Program-made: the position numbers and the translations under genes
The notes under the pieces: model-generated
What the model was told of the DNA's origin: nothing
Database searches by the model: none
Seen by the model: only the letters and a program-made list of their open reading frames with translations
Shown: piece after piece, positions 1 to 6,675 of the stretch
How the letters are laid out: the number at the start of each line of letters is the position of its first letter
Numbering within the stretch: the first letter of the stretch is position 1
NCBI RefSeq assembly: GCF_001506165.1
Contig: NZ_CP011427.1
Location: forward strand, 2,542,001 to 2,606,000
DNA: 64,000 nt
Source of the DNA: Pantoea vagans
GTDB taxonomy: Bacteria > Pseudomonadota > Gammaproteobacteria > Enterobacterales > Enterobacteriaceae
Direction of reading: 5' to 3'

Positions 1-438
1 CGTATCTTTATTTTTGCCAATATTGATACCGAGGATACCTTTAAACCGCGCCTTTTTAACGTTCTCGACCAGGTGATCGACACCGTGATTATTAAAGCCC
101 ATGCGGTTAATAATTCCTTCCGCTTCCACTAAGCGGAACATACGCGGCTTATCATTACCCGGTTGTGGGCGTGGCGTGACAGTCCCCACTTCTACAAAAC
201 CGAAGCCCATCGCGCCGAAAGCATCAATGCACTCCGCATTCTTATCAAGCCCTGCGGCAAGGCCCAGCGCGTTCGGGAAAGTCAGTCCCATGCAACTGAC
301 CGGGCGCGACGGCAGCGACTGGCGAATCAGCCCTTCCAGCGGGGTACCGCTGATAAAACGTAATTGTTGCAAGGTGAGTTCGTGCGCACGCTCTGGATCG
401 AGCTTAAACAGCGCCGGCCGGACGATAGGATATAACAT
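1..438 (-). CDS. pyrD: Dihydroorotate dehydrogenase (quinone), N-terminal part
   Basis: The gene runs off the left edge, so only the first 146 codons are present; the E. coli enzyme has about 336 residues. PyrD oxidises dihydroorotate to orotate with FMN and passes electrons to quinone at the inner membrane, the fourth step of pyrimidine synthesis. The translation begins [20 protein letters not shown], the membrane-associating helical N-terminus of class 2 enzymes. It continues through the FMN-barrel segments [21 protein letters not shown] and NRMGFNNHG to [10 protein letters not shown] at the edge. The start is ATG at 436-438, preceded on the minus strand by AGGAGAG. It lies 118 nt downstream of the glycosyltransferase at 557-1546 on the same strand and probably has its own promoter in that gap. 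In E. coli pyrD is next to a fimbrial operon; here its upstream neighbour is a glycan cassette. Confidence 0.96.
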   Translation of the reverse strand, partial: MLYPIVRPALFKLDPERAHELTLQQLRFISGTPLEGLIRQSLPSRPVSCMGLTFPNALGLAAGLDKNAECIDAFGAMGFGFVEVGTVTPRPQPGNDKPRMFRLVEAEGIINRMGFNNHGVDHLVENVKKARFKGILGINIGKNKDT

Positions 439-556
439 GCACTCTCCTGAATGGCGGAAGCGAGGGAAGTCGGGTGCACGCAAATTTGTGCGCCAGAATG
501 GTAAAGGCCTCTGGCGCAAAAGTAAATTTAATCAGGTGATGCAGAGTTGATCGAAG
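439..556 (-). promoter_or_regulatory. pyrD upstream region with 9-bp inverted repeat
   Basis: This spacer separates the glycan cassette from pyrD. An inverted repeat with arms TGCGCCAGA (510-518 on the minus strand) and TCTGGCGCA (489-497) encloses a possible -10 (TACCAT on the minus strand). A possible -35 (TTTACT) lies 17 nt upstream of it. The repeat could be an operator for pyrD or a weak terminator for the gene ending at 557; it has no strong U-tract. The promoter call is an inference from hexamer resemblance only. Confidence 0.35.
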
Positions 557-1546
557 TCAGCGCTTACCGGTATAGCGTGCTAACAGACTGCGACTTGCCT
601 TCAAACCGTTATAAAGCATGGGATAGTACCACTGCAGTTTCATGCGCTTGCTCTCGCCGGTCACTTTACGGATCAACTGGTCGATGGTGACGTGCCACTC
701 CTTGGGGACGTCGATGTTATTTTTGCGCATCTCAATCAAACAACCGTACATCACCGGTTCGTAATAGCGGTCCATCAGCCACTCATCGGCAGGCATACCC
801 CACGCTTGCATAAAGCTTTCGCTGTTACCGCGTGCAATAAAGTAGTTTTCAACCCAGGCAAAAGTGGCTTTGCGTTGTGACAGCGAAGTCACCATAAAAC
901 GCTTGTAGTAATAGCTTTCGCCTGTGAGCACCACTTCCTGCGCCTGCATGTACAAGGCAAACATGTAGGGCGCATCCTCATGGTGTTGAATCGGCAGAAA
1001 TTGCACCCCCACCCTTTCAATCAAATGGCGTGAGACAATACTGCTCCACAACACGCGATGCGCAGATTGATGCGTGATCATATTGCGGAGGGTAGTGCTG
1101 CCGCCGGGAAACGCGCCCTGGATACGTCGTTGGTGAAAAAGTTGATATTGCCGCTGGGCGACGGGCAAGTCCGTAAACATTTTGGCGCCAAAGCAGAACA
1201 ACTCCATTTCGGGATGCTGCGCCTTTGCGCGACGGAAATCTGCGAACAGGGTTTTACCGATGAAATCATCCGCATCCATAAAATAGATGAAGTCGCCGGT
1301 GGCAATCTCCAACCCAAGCGTGCGCGCCGCGCTGACACCACCCCGCTGCGCCTGCAACACCGTGATTTGTGGATAGCGAGCCGCCATCTCTTCTAGTAGC
1401 GCCACGCTGTTATCCGTTGAGCCATCATCAATTACGATGATTTGCTCGGGAGGAGAAGATTGACCTACCAGCGAATCTATCGCTTCCCCTAACCATGGAG
1501 CGCAGTTCCAGTTAGGCACGATCACCGTCATGCTCACGCCGTTCAT
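557..1546 (-). CDS. Family 2 glycosyltransferase (cassette gene 3)
   Basis: A 329-residue cytoplasmic GT-A type glycosyltransferase. It should transfer a sugar from a nucleotide donor onto a lipid-linked or saccharide acceptor; donor and acceptor cannot be read from the sequence. The N-terminal Rossmann-like half shows VIVPNWN (about 8-14), IDDGSTD (39-45) and the metal/donor motif DADD (91-94). A likely catalytic acidic pair lies in HHED (188-191). The C-terminal third is less conserved and has no obvious membrane span. The start codon overlaps the stop of the flippase gene (ATGA at 1543-1546), so translation is probably coupled. It is collinear with the glycosyltransferase at 3385-4365: both have DxDD at 91-94 and ELFCF at 115-119, so they look like paralogues. 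It is likely part of exopolysaccharide or O-antigen assembly, which is inference. Confidence 0.9.
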   Translation of the reverse strand: MNGVSMTVIVPNWNCAPWLGEAIDSLVGQSSPPEQIIVIDDGSTDNSVALLEEMAARYPQITVLQAQRGGVSAARTLGLEIATGDFIYFMDADDFIGKTLFADFRRAKAQHPEMELFCFGAKMFTDLPVAQRQYQLFHQRRIQGAFPGGSTTLRNMITHQSAHRVLWSSIVSRHLIERVGVQFLPIQHHEDAPYMFALYMQAQEVVLTGESYYYKRFMVTSLSQRKATFAWVENYFIARGNSESFMQAWGMPADEWLMDRYYEPVMYGCLIEMRKNNIDVPKEWHVTIDQLIRKVTGESKRMKLQWYYPMLYNGLKASRSLLARYTGKR

Positions 1547-3066
1547 TCTCTCTCCTCAACGTTAAAGCCTTTATTGAACGGCAGCAGACGCTTGATCACC
1601 AGGCTGTGTAAGAGACAACACACTGCCAGATTGACCATGCCAATCAGCCCGAGCCATAACAGATTCAACCAGCGATTTTGATCCCAACTAATGGGCAGGA
1701 GTGAGCAGAGCCAGGCCATAACCGCCGCAACAACCCATACCAGCAACACATCACGCGTTAACCATGCGAAATGAATGCCCGGCGCGAAGCGGCGATGCAC
1801 CAGCCACGCCCACCCCAGCAGGTAGAACACGTTTTGCCCCAGCCATAACCAGCCGGTACCCATCGCGCCAAAATGGAGAGCCGCAAAAATATTGAGCGGC
1901 ACCAGAATAATGGCAAAACAGGAGAAACCTTTAACATGCAGCTTGAGGTTGCCATTGACGTATTGCAGGTGATACAGCAAGCCACATATTGCCTGCACGC
2001 CACTGCCCAGCGCATAGAGGCTGAGGACAAACGACATCTCATTCACCACCTGCTGATTCTGCGTCCATGCCCACAACAGCGGTGCAGAGAAGCACGCAAT
2101 GGTGATACTGAGCGGAGCCATAAATATCGCCACCGCTTGGGTGGTATACCGATACAGCGTCAGCGACTGGGCATCACCCTCTTTTTTGGTTTTCATCCCG
2201 GTCATACGCGGCACGATAGCCTGCATAATCGGGCTGCTCAGCAAAATAATCCCGGTAGCGGCCGTCGCGACCACGGTAAAGGAACCGTATTCGCTCAACG
2301 GCAACGTTTTTGACAGTACCAGACGGTCAATCTGAGAAATGAACGTCCATACGGCGCTGGCGTAGGCCGCACTCAGTGCGAAGCGAATAAAAGGTTTAAG
2401 TACCTGCTTTAAATTCTCATGCTTCTGTTTGCGCGCTGAAGCTGGCACCAACTGGAAACATTTGTAAATCAGACATACCGCTTCGGCGATCGAGACCAGT
2501 AACTGCCAGATAAAGAAACTCAAAACCGGATTTGAAAACAGTTGGATCACCAGGACGGCACCAAACGTTCTCAGCGTGACGATCACCAGATTGACGCCGT
2601 TGAGCCACACCTGATGTTCAAAGCCGACGATGACACTGCGATACGGGCTGGTACGCCAACGAATAGCGGCGGTGATGACCATAATCGCTACTGCAGTCAC
2701 CACATCTGAAGATGGAAGATGCTGTGCATCCAGCCAATGATGCGCAATCCATGGCGTGGCCAGCCAACCGATGACCACTAAAATCACGGTCGAAATCAGG
2801 AAGAATTTTGACAGTGCGGCAAATAAAGAGGGAAACCAGATAAATTCAGCCTGGTTAGCACGATAGCGCGCGGCCTCACGCATCAACGTCGTTGAAACAC
2901 CCGCATCTAACAACTGTAACCAGGTCAGTAAAATCGAAAAGAAACCGACTAAACCATACGCTTCCATCCCCAAATGATGAATATAGAGCGGTACAACCAG
3001 AATACCCGAGAGTGTCAGGTAGATCTGACCTACATAGTTGGCAATAGCGTTACGTTTAATTGACAT
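1543..3066 (-). CDS. Wzx-type oligosaccharide flippase (polysaccharide synthase family)
   Basis: A 507-residue polytopic inner-membrane protein with about 12-14 hydrophobic segments and few acidic residues. It fits the Wzx/MOP superfamily that flips undecaprenyl-linked oligosaccharides to the periplasm. The N-terminus NAIANYVGQIYLTLSG, with GLVGFFSILLTWLQLLDAG in the second span, is typical of this family. The ATG at 3066 was preferred over an in-frame start at 3114, because MSIKRN gives the usual family N-terminus and the longer form adds a non-conserved polar leader. The 3' end overlaps the next glycosyltransferase by 4 nt. The presence of two glycosyltransferases and no polymerase, chain-length regulator or sugar-nucleotide genes suggests an accessory cassette that serves a glycan made elsewhere. 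Comparable GT/second-Wzx accessory genes are, from memory, known for Pantoea exopolysaccharide; this was not verified. The substrate is unknown. Confidence 0.87.
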   Translation of the reverse strand: MSIKRNAIANYVGQIYLTLSGILVVPLYIHHLGMEAYGLVGFFSILLTWLQLLDAGVSTTLMREAARYRANQAEFIWFPSLFAALSKFFLISTVILVVIGWLATPWIAHHWLDAQHLPSSDVVTAVAIMVITAAIRWRTSPYRSVIVGFEHQVWLNGVNLVIVTLRTFGAVLVIQLFSNPVLSFFIWQLLVSIAEAVCLIYKCFQLVPASARKQKHENLKQVLKPFIRFALSAAYASAVWTFISQIDRLVLSKTLPLSEYGSFTVVATAATGIILLSSPIMQAIVPRMTGMKTKKEGDAQSLTLYRYTTQAVAIFMAPLSITIACFSAPLLWAWTQNQQVVNEMSFVLSLYALGSGVQAICGLLYHLQYVNGNLKLHVKGFSCFAIILVPLNIFAALHFGAMGTGWLWLGQNVFYLLGWAWLVHRRFAPGIHFAWLTRDVLLVWVVAAVMAWLCSLLPISWDQNRWLNLLWLGLIGMVNLAVCCLLHSLVIKRLLPFNKGFNVEERE

Positions 3067-3384
3067 AAGTATTGAGGTGTCTGGGAAATTTCGCTGAAAA
3101 ACAGAGCCTGACACAGAACACCCTAACTGCCTACCAGACTTATTCTTAATTTTATCCTTGGTGCTAAATTAAGATTTTTGACATGCCATTTCGGCCATGA
3201 AAAAGAATTCACGGGGATGGCTAAAAATAACCAACCCCAATCTTCTCATGGGCCGAAGGAAAGTGAATTGAAGTTAAAATGCACATTATCTGTAACATCT
3301 TTAGCCGTCATGACGATAATTATTACACTTTTCTTGCAGAAACAGCCGGTCGTGGTTATTTCCTTTCTTCGGAATAAAATGGAA
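3067..3384. other. 318-nt AT-rich spacer inside the glycan cassette
   Basis: The spacer separates the upstream glycosyltransferase (stop at 3385) from the flippase (start at 3066), both on the minus strand. It holds a long imperfect hairpin at 3189-3257, described separately. A sequence resembling an RcsAB box lies at 3135-3148. A doubtful plus-strand reading frame starts at 3217. The unusually long gap implies that the flippase and following glycosyltransferase have their own promoter; I could not identify convincing -35/-10 hexamers. Confidence 0.5.
3189..3257. repeat. Long imperfect inverted repeat (hairpin)
   Basis: The outer arms TTCGGCCATGA (3190-3200) and TCATGGGCCGAA (3246-3257) pair over 11 bp with one bulged G. 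Inside, AAGA (3203-3206) pairs with TCTT (3241-3244), GGGG (3213-3216) with CCCC (3235-3238) and TGG (3218-3220) with CCA (3231-3233). The AT-rich loop spans 3221-3230. It sits about 120 nt upstream of the flippase start. It could be a folded leader RNA, a processing site or a short mobile-repeat relic; it lacks a flanking T-tract on the minus strand that would make it a simple terminator. Confidence 0.55.
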
Positions 3385-3402
3385 TTACGCAGCGCGTTTT
3401 AA
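3217..3402 (+). CDS. Doubtful 61-residue small membrane ORF
   Basis: Starting at ATG 3217 a reading frame encodes about 61 residues beginning MAKNNQPQSS, with one hydrophobic stretch (CTLSVTSLAVMTIIITLFLQ) and a basic tail. It overlaps the 3' end of the opposite-strand glycosyltransferase by 18 nt. The GGGG two bases before the start is too close for a good ribosome-binding site. The first 40 nt also form part of the hairpin at 3189-3257. I recognise no family. It may be chance; it is listed because nothing else explains the spacer. Confidence 0.15.
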   Translation: MAKNNQPQSSHGPKESELKLKCTLSVTSLAVMTIIITLFLQKQPVVVISFLRNKMELRSAF

Positions 3403-4365
3403 TGTTTTCGCCACTTTAATATTCTGCAACAGAATAAACATTTCTGGCCGATGGATAAGTAGCCACTCTTTAATATTGGCTGGATCGTACTGCCCGCCTA
3501 AAAAACGAATCGCATTAATCACATACTCGGGTACTGCGGTTCCATTATAGAGCGAGAGGTAAATCATTAAGCGGAACGAGTGCAATAAATACTCTTTCTC
3601 AAGTTTCTGTTTCAACGGAGAGTGGCCCAGCGCGATTTTTAAGATGCTGAATGCCTGCATAAAGGCGTTATAGCGCTGCAGGAAATAGTCATCACTCTTC
3701 CTGCTGTTCGTCAGTGAACCGTTACGCACGCGTTGATGATAATAAACTTTCTGGCTGACCCACGCATGTTGTGAGTAAACAAACGCCGACAAGGTGAACT
3801 GGTGATCCTCATGAACGCGGTCGCGAAAGCGGAGACGATGCTGTTCGACCAACGCTCTCTTCACGGCATAATTCCATGCAGCTGAGGTGTAACTACCATT
3901 GCACAGCAGGCGGGAAAACACCTGTTGAGACGGTTGTTTGCCGAACGTTTCATGACGGACTTTGGGGCGAGTGATGTGTCGCTGCCCCTCCTCGAACATT
4001 TGCGAACTGAAGCAGAACAGCTCGGTTTCTGGGTACGTTTGGTAGACTTGCTGTAATTCCTCCACCAAACCATCGGCCACAATATCATCTGGATCGCAAA
4101 AGAATAAAAACTCCCCTTGCGCAGCTTCAATCCCCTTGTCACGCGCTTGTCCTGCGCCAACATTTATCGTGGTAATAATCTTTACCTGTGGTAGATGCCC
4201 ATAATGTTGTTCAACTAGCGCCAGCGTGCCGTCAGTCGAACCATCATTAATGATAATAATCTCATTGGGTGTACTTATTTGTTTAAGCAACGCGTCAACA
4301 CATTCGACGATATAATTCTCTACATTGAATGTAGGAATAATCACAGATAACAGGACTTTAGACAT
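3385..4365 (-). CDS. Family 2 glycosyltransferase (cassette gene 1)
   Basis: A 326-residue cytoplasmic GT-A glycosyltransferase, first gene of the cassette in transcription order. Visible motifs are SVIIPTFN (7-14), NDGSTDG (40-46), the metal/donor motif DPDD (91-94) and the acidic HED (185-187) expected near the acceptor site. The C-terminal third (about 225-326) is helical and moderately hydrophobic, without a clear transmembrane segment. The start ATG at 4363-4365 follows GGGAAAGG on the minus strand. Motif spacing is identical to that of the glycosyltransferase at 557-1546 through the first 120 residues, pointing to an old duplication. The donor sugar is unknown. It is probably an assembly or side-chain transferase for an exopolysaccharide or LPS glycan, inferred from the neighbouring flippase. 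Confidence 0.9.
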   Translation of the reverse strand: MSKVLLSVIIPTFNVENYIVECVDALLKQISTPNEIIIINDGSTDGTLALVEQHYGHLPQVKIITTINVGAGQARDKGIEAAQGEFLFFCDPDDIVADGLVEELQQVYQTYPETELFCFSSQMFEEGQRHITRPKVRHETFGKQPSQQVFSRLLCNGSYTSAAWNYAVKRALVEQHRLRFRDRVHEDHQFTLSAFVYSQHAWVSQKVYYHQRVRNGSLTNSRKSDDYFLQRYNAFMQAFSILKIALGHSPLKQKLEKEYLLHSFRLMIYLSLYNGTAVPEYVINAIRFLGGQYDPANIKEWLLIHRPEMFILLQNIKVAKTLKRAA

Positions 4366-5142
4366 AAACCTTTCCCGATAACGGTTGAAAGAAAATAAAC
4401 CCTCAGGTCAATACCCGCGAGTTAAAAGCATTACGCTCAACAGTTAAACGCACGATAAACAGCAATAATGTTAATTCCGGGATCAGTTAAGCAGAGGGGT
4501 TTTTTATTTCACAGGGCCAAACAATAATTAAGTGAATTAAATCAATTCCCATACATTACGCCCATTAACCTCTTAGCTGATCTCGCTAAAAGGCGCATTA
4601 ATAACTTTTACGTTTCCCGCCAGAGGGAAAGGCTGGTTACATATTTTATGTATGAAGTCATGTCTAAAAGGGCTTATCTAAAGAAAATAAACAGATAGTG
4701 TTAAATACATTCTTTCAATTAAAGCTAAACGGTGTTTAAACGTGCCTTATGTTGCTACTGATTTACCTCGTTTTTTTTCTGTATTTTCCTGTTGATATTT
4801 CTTAGGGTACTCATACCCACTCAATCGACATGAGTTTGACCAAACGTAACCACGGTTACACCTCTCTTTCAGAAAAAATATCATTTCGATAGCAACGATT
4901 AGCCACGGTTTAATTCACGGCTGGTAATCAATGCATCGGGTGTGGGTGCCGGTTTTTAAGATTATTCGCAATTCGGTAGCACCACATCTATTGCGCCCAT
5001 TCTGCCGCAATCATCCTTTTTGCAGTTTCTGCCTTTTTATTGCCAGATAAATCATTTAAGCCCATCCCCCTGCTCTGCCAGTATTGAACACATCAGTTCT
5101 CAATATCAGATAATCAATAACTTTCAGTTATAAGGAGTGACC
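4366..5142. promoter_or_regulatory. 777-nt AT-rich divergent spacer between glycan cassette and ssu operon
   Basis: No credible gene is visible. The stretch is clearly richer in A and T than its flanks and must hold the cassette promoter (leftward) and the ssu promoter (rightward). Two operator-like palindromes stand out: TACATA-TTT-TATGTA (4638-4652) and GTAACC-AC-GGTTAC (4846-4859). A further interrupted repeat is ACTCAT (4809-4814) / ATGAGT (4830-4835). A possible ssu promoter has TTGAAC (5084-5089) and GATAAT (5109-5114) with a wide 19-nt spacer, which would suit an activator-dependent promoter. In E. coli ssu is activated by the LysR-type protein Cbl; I could not identify its site with confidence. 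Confidence 0.45.
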
Positions 5143-5694
5143 ATGCGGGTTATTACGCTGGCGGGTAGCCCTCGCTTCCCTTCACGCTCTACGGCACTGC
5201 TCAGCCTATGCCAACACGCGCTGGAAGCACGCGGTGTTGAGGTGATTCCATGGAATATTCACAATTTTCAGCCGGAGGATCTCCTCTACGCACGTTTTGA
5301 TTCCCCTGCACTGGCGGCACTTAAAGCCGATCTGGCTATCGCCGATGGCCTGATTGTCGCCACGCCCATTTATAAAGCATCGTTCTCTGGCGCGTTGAAA
5401 ACGCTGCTAGATCTGCTGCCGGAACGTGCCCTGGAACATAAAGTGGTGCTGCCACTGGCCAGCGGTGGCAGTGCTTCGCATTTACTGGCGGTGGATTATG
5501 CCCTCAAGCCGGTGCTTAACGCCCTGAAAGCGCAGGAAGTACTGCATGGCGTATTTGCCACTGACGGTCAGATTCTGCATTACGACCGCCAACCAGAACT
5601 GGACCAGCAACTGGCCGATCGTATTGATGATGCGTTAGAGACCTTCTGGCATGCGCTGCATCGTCGCCATCAACCCTATGCTCACGCGGTTTAA
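5143..5694 (+). CDS. ssuE: NAD(P)H-dependent FMN reductase of the alkanesulfonate system
   Basis: A 183-residue flavodoxin-like reductase that supplies FMNH2 to SsuD for desulfonation of alkanesulfonates under sulfate limitation. The N-terminus MRVITLAGSPRFPSRSTALL has the phosphate-binding GSPR loop. DGLIVATPIYKASFSGALK and LLDLLPERAL are family hallmarks. The ATG at 5143 was chosen over the GTG at 5137, because AAGGAG (5132-5137) then sits 5 nt upstream and the protein aligns with E. coli SsuE from its first residue. It is the first gene of ssuEADCB, with ssuA starting 10 nt after its stop. Expression is probably controlled by Cbl/CysB, as in E. coli. Confidence 0.97.
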   Translation: MRVITLAGSPRFPSRSTALLSLCQHALEARGVEVIPWNIHNFQPEDLLYARFDSPALAALKADLAIADGLIVATPIYKASFSGALKTLLDLLPERALEHKVVLPLASGGSASHLLAVDYALKPVLNALKAQEVLHGVFATDGQILHYDRQPELDQQLADRIDDALETFWHALHRRHQPYAHAV

Positions 5695-5704
5695 AGGAAG
5701 AACA

Positions 5705-6664
5705 ATGAAAAGGATGTTTACGGGTTTACTGTTACCGGCGTTTGCCGCGCTTGTTGCCTTGAGCGGCAGTGCTGGTGCGTCTGATGCCCCAGACCAGTTG
5801 CGCATTGGCTATCAGAAGGGTTCCGTCAGCATGGTGCTGGCCAAATCACACCAACTGCTGGAGCAACGTTTCCCACATACCAAAATTAAATGGATCGAAT
5901 TTCCAGCGGGACCACAGATGCTGGAAGCCCTGAATGTTGACAGCATTGATGTGGGCAGCACCGGCGATATCCCGCCGCTGTTTGCGCAGGCTGCAGGCGC
6001 CGATCTGCTGTATGTCGGTTCGGAGCCGCCCAAGCCGCAAGCGGAAGTGATTCTGGTGCCAAAGGATAGCCCGATTAAAACCGTTGCCGACCTGAAAGGC
6101 CATAAAGTGGCGTTCCAGAAAGGTTCCAGCTCGCACAATCTGCTGCTTCGCGCGCTGGAGCAGGCAGGGCTGAGTTTTAAAGACATCCAACCGACTTATC
6201 TGACCCCAGCCGATGCCCGCGCCGCTTTCCAGCAAGGCGATGTGGATGCCTGGGCGATTTGGGATCCGTACTACTCTGCCGCACTGCTGCAAGGCAATGT
6301 GCGAGTCCTGGTGGATGGTAGCAAGCTCAATCAAACCGGCTCCTTCTATTTAGCCACGCGCAAGTACGCGCAAGCGAATGGCCCCTTTGTGCAACAGGTA
6401 CTGCAGGCGTTTAGTGATGCCGATGCACTCACTCGCAGCCAACGTGATCAGAGCATCGACTTACTGGCGCAAGCCATGGGCCTACCCAAGCCGGTGATTG
6501 CCAGCTACCTCGACCATCGTCCACCGACCACCATCACGCCGGTCAGCGCCCACACCGCGCAGGCCCAACAGCAAACGGCCGATCTGTTTTACGCCAACCA
6601 TTTGATGCCGGTAAAAGTGAATATCGCTGACCGTATCTGGCATCCACAATCGGCCCAGCCATAA
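5705..6664 (+). CDS. ssuA: Aliphatic sulfonate ABC transporter, periplasmic binding protein
   Basis: A 319-residue periplasmic substrate-binding protein for the SsuABC importer. The first roughly 24 residues form a Sec signal peptide (basic MKR, hydrophobic core GLLLPAFAALVALSG, probable cleavage after AGA). The mature part shows LRIGYQKG, DVGSTGDIPPLFAQAAG, VAFQKGSSSHNLL and DAWAIWDPY, typical of the SsuA/TauA group. The start at 5705 follows AAAGGAAG and is preferred to an upstream in-frame ATG inside ssuE, since it gives a proper signal peptide. It lies between ssuE and ssuD, 11 nt from the latter. Substrate specificity is likely linear alkanesulfonates, by family. Confidence 0.96.
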   Translation: MKRMFTGLLLPAFAALVALSGSAGASDAPDQLRIGYQKGSVSMVLAKSHQLLEQRFPHTKIKWIEFPAGPQMLEALNVDSIDVGSTGDIPPLFAQAAGADLLYVGSEPPKPQAEVILVPKDSPIKTVADLKGHKVAFQKGSSSHNLLLRALEQAGLSFKDIQPTYLTPADARAAFQQGDVDAWAIWDPYYSAALLQGNVRVLVDGSKLNQTGSFYLATRKYAQANGPFVQQVLQAFSDADALTRSQRDQSIDLLAQAMGLPKPVIASYLDHRPPTTITPVSAHTAQAQQQTADLFYANHLMPVKVNIADRIWHPQSAQP

Positions 6665-6675
6665 GGAATTGAATC

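Noticed and set aside
475..490. PurR-like ACGCAAATTTGTGCGC upstream of pyrD
   Set aside because: It lacks the central CG and correct spacing of PurR boxes; the symmetry is imperfect.
4484..4510. GTTAAGCAGAGGGG resembles part of a JUMPstart/ops element of polysaccharide operons
   Set aside because: It lies on the plus strand, pointing away from the glycosyltransferase genes, and lacks the GGCGGTAG core, so it is most likely coincidence.
4791..4804. Second RcsAB-like sequence on the minus strand in the ssu-cassette spacer
   Set aside because: Only about 8 of 14 positions match, and it is more than 400 nt from the cassette start.
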